A stretch of 64,000 nt of DNA from Bacillota bacterium (lineage in GTDB: Bacteria > Bacillota > Clostridia > Christensenellales > SZUA-584): positions 71,458-135,457 of the forward strand of contig JAEXTV010000028.1 in assembly GCA_023406895.1 (NCBI GenBank). Reading direction: 5' to 3'. The notes under the pieces are model-generated. The model saw only the letters and a program-made list of their open reading frames with translations, was not told the DNA's origin and searched no databases. Each line of letters opens with the position of its first letter. Within the stretch, counting starts at the first letter, position 1. Position numbers and translations under genes: made by a program. Shown here one piece after another: positions 17,790 through 27,020 of this stretch.

Positions 17790-20700
17790 TTAGCTGTAAA
17801 TGTACGAGTAGGTCGCGTCCGCGCCGACCTTAAGCGTTCCCTTGTAGTACTGAACCTGTATCGTGTAGCTGCCCGCACCCGGCAGCACCGTTTCAAGATC
17901 GAGGAAGTAGTAATTATTGACCGCATCAAAGTGCAGATTCGCAAACGATATTTTTTTAAGGCTCTCCACCGCCTGACCATCTCTGTAGATGGTATACCGA
18001 AGCTCGGTCAGATCCGTCAGCTTGACGGAATTGGCAAACGTCAGCTGTGCGTAGCTCGGGTTCGTCGGCGATTTACGCGGGGTCACCGTGCCCACCGATA
18101 TGCCGGAACTGTCCAGCGTATACGCTCTGATTTCCGATATCAGATACGGCAGGCTCGCCGGGCTCGCAACCTCGGTGATGTTGTCCGGTAACCCGGTGTT
18201 GTCAAGATCGGTCACGCCGAAGCAGCGTATCGTGTACTCGCTGCCGACCGCGAGGCCCGTCACCTCCACCGTGTGCGGTGCCGCTGTCGCTGCCTTGGCT
18301 CCTGTTTCGGCGGCAGGTGTCACATCCACCCCGCTGCTGTTATAAATGCGGAACAGATACAAATCGTCCACAATCGTCCTGTCCCAGTCGCCCGGCGCAA
18401 TACGCACGCTGAGCTTCGGCACACCGCCGTCATCGCTCGCCGTGGCGGAAAGCCCCATGATCGGCTCGTTGAGCGTATCGAGATCAAAATTCTGCACCGT
18501 CTGGCCGAGCAGCCGCGTTTCCGTATTCGCGGGATCTACGGCGTTTGCGAGCCGTTCGTTATAAGTTGGTTTCGTGCCCGAATACGCGGTGATTCTGACG
18601 GTATAGCCGCCGCCGAACCGGAACCAGTTTCCGCCGGGCGATGTCGGATCAATATTGATCGGCACCCTCATCGATCGCGCGTTGTCCACCGTCCCGATAA
18701 TACCCGCAAGCTCTTCGTCGGCCAGCACATCGCCGTCGGACGCCCGTACAAAGTCATACGCGAGCTTAAAGCCCATTGTGGTATCCAGCGTAAAGTTGGC
18801 ATAGAGCGACTTGTCCGCATAGGTCACCGGCCCGTATGTGACGGAAACATTTTGAATATGCACTTCACCGAGTGTGCGGAACTGGTAGTATTTCGGCTGC
18901 ATCGCGGCTGTATCATAGAACGTCACGAGTTGCCCGTTAATATAGCCCGCGATTCTGAAATAGTACACCGTCGCCGGGCTCAGCCCGCCCGTGCGCGAGA
19001 AGGAATAAATATCATTTGTTCCGCTTGTGACGGAGACCGGCAGTGTCAGCGTGTTCAGCAGCTGCATTCTGTCGTTATAGAACTCAATATAAAAATTCGG
19101 AGGCGTCACCACATCAAGACCCGTCAGCTTGAATTGTCCGCTGATGCTGTCGATGCCCACCGAGACATCCGCGTCCAGATCAATCGTCACCTCGGGGATT
19201 GCGACAGGCATAGACACTGTTGTCGTGCCTGTGGAGGCCGCATTCACGGCTTTGAGCGCTTTGAGCGTGATGAGCCGCTGCGACCCGGAAACAACCGCCG
19301 ATGCACCGGCTTCCCCGTATGTGAGGCTGTATGAGCCGGTCGCGCTGGGATCAGCCGCCATCATGTTGCCGCCGTAGGTGATCGTCCTAGACGTTTGATT
19401 ATGCGTCACCGTGTGATACCAAGAGCCGCTCGCATTGGCGGAATCCGTATAGCCCGAGCCGATGGTGCGTATGATGCGGTAATTGCCCGCGGCAGGAGCC
19501 GACCCGCCGACCGGGAACTGAACGGCATAATAGTTCGCGCCTGTATCAAAGCCGGTTTGGCCTGTATCGTAGAACACCGAGACCGAGAATGTGATCGCTT
19601 CGCCTTGGTCAAAATCGGCGAGCAGCGTGTACGGCACCTCAATACACGTCTGGCTCGTGCCGTTCACATTGGCCCTGATCACGCCGAGGTTCATCACTTT
19701 CGTGGTGTCCGAAGACGCGGCTGTCACCTGTGCGCCCGCAATGCGCCTGTATACCGCGTCGTCGATCTCGCCCATATGCGCCGCGTCTCTCCCGAGCACC
19801 ACAAACAGGCGGTTTTTATTGTCATCCGGCACGTATACCGAATAATTAAGCGATACAAGGTTATCCGTTTCAAAAGGACGGCTCAGCAGCACGCGCGTTT
19901 GCCCCGTCGTGCCGAACGCATAGGCCGGCAGCAGGTTCTGCTGCACATACAGCTCGTATGACGGTATGGCCGATGTGAAATTGTTAAACGTCACGGTGTT
20001 ATAATTCGTCGTCGTTTTGGTGATCGTCTGGCTGTTGATTGCCGCGCCGCCGATCCTGCGGCAATAGAGCGTGGCCGAGGGTGTCTGCAGCACGTTGTCA
20101 AGATCGTTGTACTGGTATTTCCATATCACACCGGTATTGCTGCTTGTGCTCGGGTAAAAACCGAATGTCGGTGCCTGCAGCTGCGGGCTCACCGCCGTGG
20201 AGTAAAGCAGCAGCGCCGGATCAGCCGGATTGCTCGGGTAATCGGTATTGTAGCTCGCGGTCGAGTCAATCGTGTTGAGCTTGGCTGTGTAACTGAAGAA
20301 ATACTGTGCGCCTCTGCCAAAGCCCCCGCCAGCCGTCTGCTGCTCATAGCCGGTAAAATAGTAATACCGCGTCTTATCGCTGCCCGCAAACCCGGGCTGT
20401 GCGGTGCCCTGCGGGCCGAAGAAAACGACGAGGTGCGGCAGGTAATCCTGAGACGCATCCACCGGCACATTTATGCCCCCCGGTGTGATGGTTGTTGTTG
20501 CGGCCACAGCCGTTGCGTTGTCGAGCAGCGGTGTATCCTCATACGACGTCAATTTATGAATCTGATAGGTAACAAGCCGGGCATATTTCCCCGAGTTGTT
20601 GAACTTCGGGCTCACCTCATAGCCGATGATCGTATTGTTGCTGAGCGCGGCGATTGTCGATGCGCTGAGCCAGTCAGACAGGTTCACCTTGTAGCCGCCT

Positions 20701-23360
20701 GCGGTGGCCTTCGTGATCGGCGTGATGTCAAACTGATCCCCCCGCTGATCGACAGGCGGATCGAGCGGCGGCGTGCTCGTTTTGATAAACGCAAACGTGT
20801 TGTTCTGCAGTTTGAAATAGTTGCTGTCATGGTCGGTATAATCGTGCGCGCTTTCGAGCTCAATTAAATATGTGCTTGAGTTAAGGCTTGCGGCATTGAG
20901 CCCGAAATCAGCCTCGGTCAATGTCTTTGTTCCGTCATAGAATTCTGTCTTGAGCGGGCTTGTATATGTGTCTCCTCCCGTTTGATTGATCGGCAGCGAG
21001 CTTAAGAGCTTGCTTTTGTCCTTCGTGCTTCCTTCATAGAGGTTAAACACCAAAGATCCCAGCGTGGAGGCTTCGTATGAAACGCTGTCGCCCATAAAAT
21101 CATCGAGCGACACATCAATGCTGATCGCCTTGGAGGGGTCAGCCGAAGCTGTCGGCGTTTTGCTCATACTGACGGCGAACGTTCCCGCTTCAATCGTCTG
21201 CACCTTTACGGGCCCGATCGTCACTTCGTCCACAGGGTTCGAATCATTCATGTCCACTTTGGCCGTCACCCAAATCGAATACGTTTCCTTCTGGCGTAAG
21301 CCGTTTTCGTCAAACGCGAGCATCACCCGATTGCCGGAAATCAACGTCGCGGCAATCACCTTGCTATGAACATTGCCGACTGAATCTTCCCAGTGCACGG
21401 TGATGTTACTGGCTGTATCGACAGTGGCACCCGTGCTTTCGATGTAAAGTATGCCTTTGATTCTGTCAAATTCGATGTCGTCCGCTTCAAAACGCAGCGT
21501 CGGGAAATCCGCGCCTTCCATGATGAACGGCACGGACATATTGCTTTCAACATCAATTGTTTTAGTGTTATCGTTAAACTCGGCGATGGCCCTTGCGGTA
21601 TAGCCCACATTGCGCTGAATGTACCCGTTCACCTCAAAGTCAACGCGGTTGGTTCCCACGCCATACGCGGTGGAAACGGGCACGGTGTTTCCTGCTTCAT
21701 AGATCTCGTAGCGAATCCTCTGTACGCCGTTATCCGGATCGGTAAGGCCGCTGACCTGGAGCTCAAAAGTGCCGTTTCTCTTATTGACCGTCACATTGGG
21801 CGGTGCCACAGCCGGCGTCCGTTTCAGCGTCCTGCACTGCACCGGGACACCGTATTTGTCATACTGCACCGGCGTTCCGTTCGAATAGCTGCCGCCCACC
21901 TGCGCGAGCCGAGCGGAATAGCCCGTATCGGGTGTCAGGTTATCAAACGTGACCGCCTCGGTGCTCGTTAAGAAACTCAGAGGCTTTTGATCGAGCAGAC
22001 TGCCGCCCGCGTCGTACAGCTCGAGCACGGCCGATGAGACGGGAGAAAACGCTTCTTTTTTTACCTTGAACGAAAGCGCATTTGTTTTCACGCTGTCAAT
22101 ATCGAGCGACAAACCGATCGAATCCGCCACGAAAACACCGTCATAAAATATCTTGGAAAACTGCTCGTCGTTCACCGTATACTGCGCTTCAAAAATCAAC
22201 CGGTATTCGGTATCCTCCTTGAGCCCGGTCGCTTCAAAATCAAACACGAACCCGTCGTATGCCTGCGGCCCGTACACGGTTTCCCCCGTTGCGTTGTTCA
22301 TGATTTTCATGGTCACGGTTCCCGGAACAATGCGGCTCTCCTCGTCGGTGATCCGGACGTTACCTTTCACGGAAGAAGCGGTCAGCGTGCTCTGATCGAT
22401 AGTGACCTCAAACACGGGCAGTATTACGCGTTTCTCGGGCTGCGTCGTGGGCTCCGGGTTTCCTGGCCCCACCGAATCACCGAGCGCCCCCGCGCCTCCG
22501 GCCTCACCGGCCTTTCCGCCGTCACCACTCTTGCCGTTTTCTCCGTTTTTGCCGTCAACCGCAACGAACTTCGGAATCACGGCGTTTTTGTCCTTTTGAT
22601 CGAGCGGCATCACGTTAATGTTCTCGTCGGAATCAATCACCATCTGCGAAAAGCTCATCTTCACATCATCGCCGCTCATCACATTGCGCTCGCTTAAGTT
22701 AATCACCACGCCGTCGTCAAACACCAGCTCACAATCAGAGGCGATAGTACGTATCATCATGTCGTTGTTGTAAATCGTCACGATGCCGTTGTCCACATAC
22801 TCTATCTCCACATAGCCCGAAATGGGCACGGCTTCCTGATTGGGTATGCGAAGCTCAAAGCCGTTTCCGGCCACAAGGTATTTTTCGGTATCAAGCTTCC
22901 ATATAAAACGTTCATATGTGATCGCAGTGCCCATATGGTCAAGCATATAGCTGCCAGCGCTGCTCTGCATAACCGTGCCCGCTTTGAGACCGTAGCAGCG
23001 GATCATGCTCTCGTCTTCCACATCGCCGAGGCTGAGCACCACACCCGAAGACAGCGCGGTGATGGATCCATCCGCAAAATGGAGGAACGACGCTTCATCC
23101 ACAACGATCTGATTGCTTTGAACATCAGAAAAAACGACGGATTTAGGATACTTGGACGCATAGGAAGCACCCGCTTTGAAATAAAGGGGCTGGGCTTTGG
23201 CACCTTCTTGCCGGTCGGTCTCTTTAAGAATGTATCCATCCTGTGAAAAAGTGAGCTGGGTACCCTGCATTTGCCGTACGACGAAGAAACCAGCCGCAGC
23301 CAAACAAACGGCCGCAGCAATACCTACGATTAAAAACCAGATATTCTTGTTTTTGCGCAT
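17790..23360 (-). CDS. Very large N-anchored surface protein with Fn3/Ig-like repeats (~1856 aa)
   Basis: First gene of the operon. The ATG at 23360 is preferred over the in-frame TTG at 23390 because GGGGAG lies 6 nt upstream and the charged start plus anchor (WFLIVGIAAAVCLAAAGFF) follows. After the anchor come the shared strand-rich domain (~35-250), a Gly-rich collagen-like stretch (~270-300; GKNGENGKSGDGGKAGEAGG), and then about 1500 residues of Fn3/Ig-like repeats, recognisable by repeated LxPxTxYxxxx strands (for example LTPDTGYSARL, LKEDTEYRLIF, LSPATVYYFRI). No C-terminal anchor or LPXTG is seen. The stop is 22 nt before the next gene. Function unknown; it is likely a surface-exposed stalk or fibre. 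Confidence 0.85.
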   Translation of the reverse strand: MRKNKNIWFLIVGIAAAVCLAAAGFFVVRQMQGTQLTFSQDGYILKETDRQEGAKAQPLYFKAGASYASKYPKSVVFSDVQSNQIVVDEASFLHFADGSITALSSGVVLSLGDVEDESMIRCYGLKAGTVMQSSAGSYMLDHMGTAITYERFIWKLDTEKYLVAGNGFELRIPNQEAVPISGYVEIEYVDNGIVTIYNNDMMIRTIASDCELVFDDGVVINLSERNVMSGDDVKMSFSQMVIDSDENINVMPLDQKDKNAVIPKFVAVDGKNGENGKSGDGGKAGEAGGAGALGDSVGPGNPEPTTQPEKRVILPVFEVTIDQSTLTASSVKGNVRITDEESRIVPGTVTMKIMNNATGETVYGPQAYDGFVFDFEATGLKEDTEYRLIFEAQYTVNDEQFSKIFYDGVFVADSIGLSLDIDSVKTNALSFKVKKEAFSPVSSAVLELYDAGGSLLDQKPLSFLTSTEAVTFDNLTPDTGYSARLAQVGGSYSNGTPVQYDKYGVPVQCRTLKRTPAVAPPNVTVNKRNGTFELQVSGLTDPDNGVQRIRYEIYEAGNTVPVSTAYGVGTNRVDFEVNGYIQRNVGYTARAIAEFNDNTKTIDVESNMSVPFIMEGADFPTLRFEADDIEFDRIKGILYIESTGATVDTASNITVHWEDSVGNVHSKVIAATLISGNRVMLAFDENGLRQKETYSIWVTAKVDMNDSNPVDEVTIGPVKVQTIEAGTFAVSMSKTPTASADPSKAISIDVSLDDFMGDSVSYEASTLGSLVFNLYEGSTKDKSKLLSSLPINQTGGDTYTSPLKTEFYDGTKTLTEADFGLNAASLNSSTYLIELESAHDYTDHDSNYFKLQNNTFAFIKTSTPPLDPPVDQRGDQFDITPITKATAGGYKVNLSDWLSASTIAALSNNTIIGYEVSPKFNNSGKYARLVTYQIHKLTSYEDTPLLDNATAVAATTTITPGGINVPVDASQDYLPHLVVFFGPQGTAQPGFAGSDKTRYYYFTGYEQQTAGGGFGRGAQYFFSYTAKLNTIDSTASYNTDYPSNPADPALLLYSTAVSPQLQAPTFGFYPSTSSNTGVIWKYQYNDLDNVLQTPSATLYCRRIGGAAINSQTITKTTTNYNTVTFNNFTSAIPSYELYVQQNLLPAYAFGTTGQTRVLLSRPFETDNLVSLNYSVYVPDDNKNRLFVVLGRDAAHMGEIDDAVYRRIAGAQVTAASSDTTKVMNLGVIRANVNGTSQTCIEVPYTLLADFDQGEAITFSVSVFYDTGQTGFDTGANYYAVQFPVGGSAPAAGNYRIIRTIGSGYTDSANASGSWYHTVTHNQTSRTITYGGNMMAADPSATGSYSLTYGEAGASAVVSGSQRLITLKALKAVNAASTGTTTVSMPVAIPEVTIDLDADVSVGIDSISGQFKLTGLDVVTPPNFYIEFYNDRMQLLNTLTLPVSVTSGTNDIYSFSRTGGLSPATVYYFRIAGYINGQLVTFYDTAAMQPKYYQFRTLGEVHIQNVSVTYGPVTYADKSLYANFTLDTTMGFKLAYDFVRASDGDVLADEELAGIIGTVDNARSMRVPINIDPTSPGGNWFRFGGGYTVRITAYSGTKPTYNERLANAVDPANTETRLLGQTVQNFDLDTLNEPIMGLSATASDDGGVPKLSVRIAPGDWDRTIVDDLYLFRIYNSSGVDVTPAAETGAKAATAAPHTVEVTGLAVGSEYTIRCFGVTDLDNTGLPDNITEVASPASLPYLISEIRAYTLDSSGISVGTVTPRKSPTNPSYAQLTFANSVKLTDLTELRYTIYRDGQAVESLKKISFANLHFDAVNNYYFLDLETVLPGAGSYTIQVQYYKGTLKVGADATYSYIYS

Positions 23361-23515
23361 ACCCTGCTCCCCTGTTTGGTTGTTGATCAAGGGTTAGATG
23401 CTGTAAATCGTATTCATTTATGGTTTTGTATGAATGTGTAACCCTATGCTTCCTAATATGACATATAAATTCAATAAATGTTTGTTATATATATAAAAAT
23501 TCTTTTTATTTTATA

Positions 23516-23544
23516 ATAATACTTTTTATTGTTATTGCTGTCAA
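23516..23544 (-). promoter_or_regulatory. Strong sigma-A promoter for the ATPase/surface-protein operon
   Basis: Minus strand: a perfect TTGACA -35 box (23539-23544), a 17-nt AT-rich spacer and a TATTAT -10 box (23516-23521). Predicted start near 23509, leaving a ~150-nt AT-rich leader before the ATG at 23360. It lies back to back with the HD-GYP promoter in the 334-nt intergenic region 23361-23694, which holds no other gene. Confidence 0.82.
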
Positions 23545-23607
23545 GAATATCACTTATAAATTTGTTAAGTTATTCCTGATTGTTTATGTGACAAAACATG
23601 TGTTGAT

Positions 23608-23635
23608 TTGACAAAAATATTTTTTTTGATAAAAT
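23608..23635 (+). promoter_or_regulatory. Sigma-A promoter for the HD-GYP gene
   Basis: Plus strand: TTGACA (23608-23613), 16-nt spacer, TAAAAT (23630-23635), about 60 nt before the chosen ATG. It points away from the motor-operon promoter; the two -35 boxes are about 64 nt apart, so one regulator could bind between them. Confidence 0.72.
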
Positions 23636-23694
23636 TAATGTTGTCATTATTAATAAAATCCTGTCAATTTTTTCTGCTGTATGAAGGAGTCGTT

Positions 23695-24765
23695 ATGCGT
23701 TACGTCGTGATTACAAAAGTCGAAAAAGGGATGATACTGGGGCAGACTTTATACGGCAGTAATTATGAGCCGCTTTACACGCAAGGCACAAAGCTAAAAA
23801 GCGCGCATGTCAAAACAATCAACCGGCTCGGATACTCGGGCATATATATTCACGATGATCTATCGGAGCCTGTGCAAATTGACCCCATTGTTCCCGAGAG
23901 CATGCGGCTCAGCATCGTCAAAGCGGCAAAAAAATACTTAAAACAGGCTCAGGCCGATTCCGTGAACAACACGCTGACAAAAGTCAGCGTGGAAGAGCAG
24001 AAAAGCGTTGTGATGCCTGTCATCGAGCGGCTGCTCACCGTGAAAGATCCCATTATTGAACATTTTGATATCAAAGCCTTCGACGATTACGACTATTACC
24101 ACGCAGCCAACGTCATGATGCTGTCGCTGGTGCTTGGCATTAAGCTTGGCATCAAGGATAACAACCTGTTCGAGCTCGGCATCGCGTCTTTGGTTCACGA
24201 CGTCGGCAACGCGTTTATCCCGTCCGATATCCTCAACAAACCCGGCGAACTCACGCCCGAGGAATTCGCGATCGTCAAATCGCATGCCGAGAAGGGCTAC
24301 GATTATCTGCGCAATTACTACGACCTCTCGCCTGCCGCGTGCAACGGCGCGCTGCAGCATCATGAGAATTACGACGGCACAGGTTACCCCGGGAACCTTC
24401 GAAAAAACAAAATATCGTTGTTCGGGCGCATCATCGCACTGACGGATGTGTTCGATGCGCTGATATCGCGCCGTCCATACCGACACGCGCTGCATCCATA
24501 TCAGGCGCTCGATATCATCCGCCAAAAGTCTGACCGCAAATTCGACCCCGAAATTGTTTACACGATTGAGAAAGTGATTGCACCATATCCGGTGGCGACA
24601 AGCGTGGAACTCAATACTTATGAGAAATGCATTGTCGCGGAAAATTACGCAGACGATCTCTCTCGCCCGAAGCTCTATGTTCCTGGCAAGCGCGGGTATT
24701 ATATTGACCTTAAGAACGACGCTTCATTTAAAAATTCAACGATTATCGGCATCATTAACGAATAG
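23695..24765 (+). CDS. HD-GYP domain protein (probable c-di-GMP phosphodiesterase)
   Basis: 356 residues from the ATG at 23695, which has GAAGGAG 7 nt upstream; longer in-frame starts run through the promoter. The N-terminal ~60 residues are a small DUF3391-like module (VITKVEKGMILGQTLYG). The HD-GYP core follows, with metal-ligand candidates present: YHAANV, HDVGN, the KSH His, the HH pair of HHENYDGTGYP, and TDVFDAL. The usual Lys of HDxGK is replaced by Asn (HDVGNAFIP). The GYP loop is intact. The expected role is hydrolysis or sensing of cyclic di-GMP in the cytosol. The divergent orientation from the motor operon makes a link to its regulation plausible but unproven. It is followed 14 nt later by a lipoprotein gene. 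Confidence 0.9.
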   Translation: MRYVVITKVEKGMILGQTLYGSNYEPLYTQGTKLKSAHVKTINRLGYSGIYIHDDLSEPVQIDPIVPESMRLSIVKAAKKYLKQAQADSVNNTLTKVSVEEQKSVVMPVIERLLTVKDPIIEHFDIKAFDDYDYYHAANVMMLSLVLGIKLGIKDNNLFELGIASLVHDVGNAFIPSDILNKPGELTPEEFAIVKSHAEKGYDYLRNYYDLSPAACNGALQHHENYDGTGYPGNLRKNKISLFGRIIALTDVFDALISRRPYRHALHPYQALDIIRQKSDRKFDPEIVYTIEKVIAPYPVATSVELNTYEKCIVAENYADDLSRPKLYVPGKRGYYIDLKNDASFKNSTIIGIINE

Positions 24766-24779
24766 CTTAAGGAGCCAGT

Positions 24780-25301
24780 ATGTCCAAAACACAGTGTGTA
24801 CTTACCGGCATGGCCGCCATTGTCATACTGCTCGCCGCGGGCTGCGGCAGCAATGCGCCGACTGTACAAGAGTCGCCTGTCATCGCGCAGGATATTCTGC
24901 TGGGCGCGGACGACGCTTCGGACATACCGGAGATGACGGTGATGCCCGATTCGGGTGATACCGCCGGTCAGGAACAAGCGCTGGCTGATGAAAAAGAATA
25001 TCTTCAAAATGAAATCGACCGGCTCAATGAAAAGATCAAGAATCTGCAATGGCTGCGTGATTCATATGTTCAGGAAAACCCGGCCGACCTTATGACAAAA
25101 CTCGCCGACTGCGACGCGCTGATAGCGGACGCGCATAATGAGCTGACCAAGCTTCAAGACCGTCTGATAAACAATGAACAGAATCTCGGCGCGCTCAGCA
25201 ATGACACACACGAAGGCGCACCGGAAGACATACAGCCGCTAACAGAAACGCCGTCCAATCCGCCGATGTCAGCGTCTGATGAATCCGTTCCGGTATCATA
25301 A
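24780..25301 (+). CDS. Small lipoprotein with coiled coil
   Basis: 173 residues. Signal peptide with lipobox LAAGC (Cys at ~21), so membrane-anchored and exported. After an acidic spacer, residues ~60-120 form a heptad-rich coiled coil (EKEYLQNEIDRLNEKIKNLQ, then LIADAHNELTKLQDRLINN), and the tail is Pro/Ser-rich and disordered. Start ATG with AAGGAG upstream; it shares a transcript with the HD-GYP gene. Family not recognised. It may be an envelope partner of the neighbouring systems. Confidence 0.8.
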   Translation: MSKTQCVLTGMAAIVILLAAGCGSNAPTVQESPVIAQDILLGADDASDIPEMTVMPDSGDTAGQEQALADEKEYLQNEIDRLNEKIKNLQWLRDSYVQENPADLMTKLADCDALIADAHNELTKLQDRLINNEQNLGALSNDTHEGAPEDIQPLTETPSNPPMSASDESVPVS

Positions 25302-25488
25302 ACAAGAGCAAAGTTCTCCGCTTCAATTCAAAAAATCCAGCGATTCGGTCTGTGACCTCACTTTTAAGAATATATGATAACGCAGGTTATTGCGGATATC
25401 GTTCTCATTGTGTGGTAACGCAATCTTGAAAATTCATCAGTTTCTCAGACTGATCATATAACAATCAAAATGAAAGGAACTGGATAGT

Positions 25489-26127
25489 ATGTGGTTTGGT
25501 AACTGGGCCAACGCAGCCGCGGCTGACCGCGCGCGGGACGCGGTGCGCAGCACCGCCAACTTCGACTGGACGTTCATCGCCATTTTCGCTTTCGTCGTGT
25601 ATATCTATGCGACGGAGCTGCAGCGCAAAAATTACCGCGCGGTCGCGGCCGGGCTCTCGCTGTACATGGTGCACTGGTTCTACGAGATCATGAACGCCAT
25701 CATCTGCAGCGCGACGGGTTACGCGCTGTGGACCGTGTCTCCGGAAAGCACAAGCTTCGTGCTGCTCATCGGGGTCAGCTGGGAGCTCTCCATGATGTTC
25801 GCGGTTGCGGGGCTGATTATGGGCAAGCTGCTGCCGGAAGACCCGAAAAAGAAAATTCTCGGCATCAACAACCGGCTGTTGTTTGCCGTGGGAAATGCAG
25901 CGTTTTTCAGCGCCGTGGAGATTTTTCTCGCGTCCACGCCCGCGTTTATCTGGGTTTACCCATGGTGGGGTGCCATTCCGGTGTTCATCACCACGTATAT
26001 TCCGTTTTTCCTGGCGGCGTTCCTTGTGCCTGACAGGAAACCGCGCTTTCAGAAAATTTTTATCGGCGGCCTCGCAGCCGTCAATGTGCTGCTGCTCGCC
26101 ATATTGATACCGCTCGGTATCATATAG
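25489..26127 (+). CDS. Multi-pass membrane protein of unknown function
   Basis: 212 residues with about six hydrophobic segments: WTFIAIFAFVVYIYA, GLSLYMVHWFYEIMNAIIC, SFVLLIGVSWELSMMFAVAG, RLLFAVGNAAFFSAVEIFLA, a VFITTYIPFFLAAFLV segment, and a final IFIGGLAAVNVLLLAILIP helix. In-membrane polar and aromatic residues (H-W-F-Y-E, W-E) suggest a substrate or cofactor site, but no family was recognised. Start ATG with GAAAGGA upstream. A strong terminator follows 18 nt after the stop. The 187-nt gap before it shows no clear promoter. Confidence 0.75.
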   Translation: MWFGNWANAAAADRARDAVRSTANFDWTFIAIFAFVVYIYATELQRKNYRAVAAGLSLYMVHWFYEIMNAIICSATGYALWTVSPESTSFVLLIGVSWELSMMFAVAGLIMGKLLPEDPKKKILGINNRLLFAVGNAAFFSAVEIFLASTPAFIWVYPWWGAIPVFITTYIPFFLAAFLVPDRKPRFQKIFIGGLAAVNVLLLAILIPLGII

Positions 26128-26144
26128 TCACCCGCATATCAGCC

Positions 26145-26171
26145 GGTGCCGCCTCAGGTGGCACCTTTTTT
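26145..26171 (+). terminator. Intrinsic terminator
   Basis: Nine-base-pair GC-rich stem (GGTGCCGCC paired with GGTGGCACC, one G-T pair) with a TCA loop, followed by TTTTTT. It ends the HD-GYP, lipoprotein and membrane protein direction. Confidence 0.88.
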
Positions 26172-26175
26172 ATAC

Positions 26176-26990
26176 TGTCATACCGGGCGGAGCGCCAGCG
26201 GAAAGAAGCATCCCATGGCTTTTCGCTCTTGGACGTGGGACCCTTCGCTCACGCTCAGGGTGACATAAGCGGCTGCCTGCTCGCACTCTCTACTTTGTCA
26301 TGCTGAACGGAGCGTCAGCGAAGTGATGCATCCCACGGCTTACCGCTCTTTGACGTGGGACCCTTCACTCACGTTCAGGGTGACATAAGCGGTTGCCTGC
26401 TCACAGCCCATTTTGTCATACCGAGCGGAGCGACAGCGCAGAGAGGTATCCCACGGCTTACCGCTCTTGGGTGGAACCCTTCGTTCACGCTCAATGTGAC
26501 ATAAGCCGCTGCCTGCTCACAGCCCATTTTGTCATGCTGAACGGAGCGTCAGCGGAGTGACTACGAAGTGGACCAGCATCCCATGGTTTTTCGCTCTTTG
26601 ACGTGGCACCCTTCGCTCACGCTCAGGGTGACACATGCCACTGCCTGCTCACAGCCCCTCCTGTCATGCTGAACGGAGCGCGTGCGGAGTGAAGCATCCC
26701 ATGGTTTTTCGCTCTTGGACGTGTCACCCTTCGCTCACGCTCAGGGTGACACATGCCACTGCCTGCTCATAGCCCCTTCTGTCATGCTGAACGGAGCGCG
26801 TGCGGAGTGAAGCATCCCACGGCTTTTCGCTCTTGGACGTGGGACCCTTCACTCACGTTCAGGGTGACATAAGCCGCTGCCTGCTCATAGCCCATTTTGT
26901 CATGCTGAACGTAGTGTTAACGAAGTGGACCAGCATCCCATGGCATCACGCTCTTGGTCGTGGGACCCTTCACTCACGCTCAGGGTGACA
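26176..26990. repeat. Tandem array of seven ~90-bp inverted-repeat elements
   Basis: Seven copies at 26176-26265, 26296-26385, 26414-26501, 26530-26633, 26662-26751, 26780-26869 and 26898-26990. Each begins TGTCATGCTGAACGGAGCG or similar and ends in CACGCTCAGGGTGACA, imperfect inverted termini beginning TGTCA. The core is conserved (CATCCCAYGGYTTWYCGCTCTT, written degenerate). Spacers of ~28 nt (CTGCCTGCTCACAGCCCAT-type) are also conserved, so the repeat period is ~118 nt. Copy 4 carries a ~14-nt insertion. No open frame of interest. It resembles the dispersed TGTCATxCTGA palindromic repeats of many bacteria, but here it has been amplified in tandem. Confidence 0.9.
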
Positions 26991-27020
26991 TATGCTGTTT
27001 ACTAAGCTTCAAATTGCAGA

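Noticed and set aside
26176..26990. CRISPR array
   Set aside because: The units are ~90 bp with internal dyad symmetry and the spacers are themselves conserved, unlike CRISPR repeats with unique spacers.
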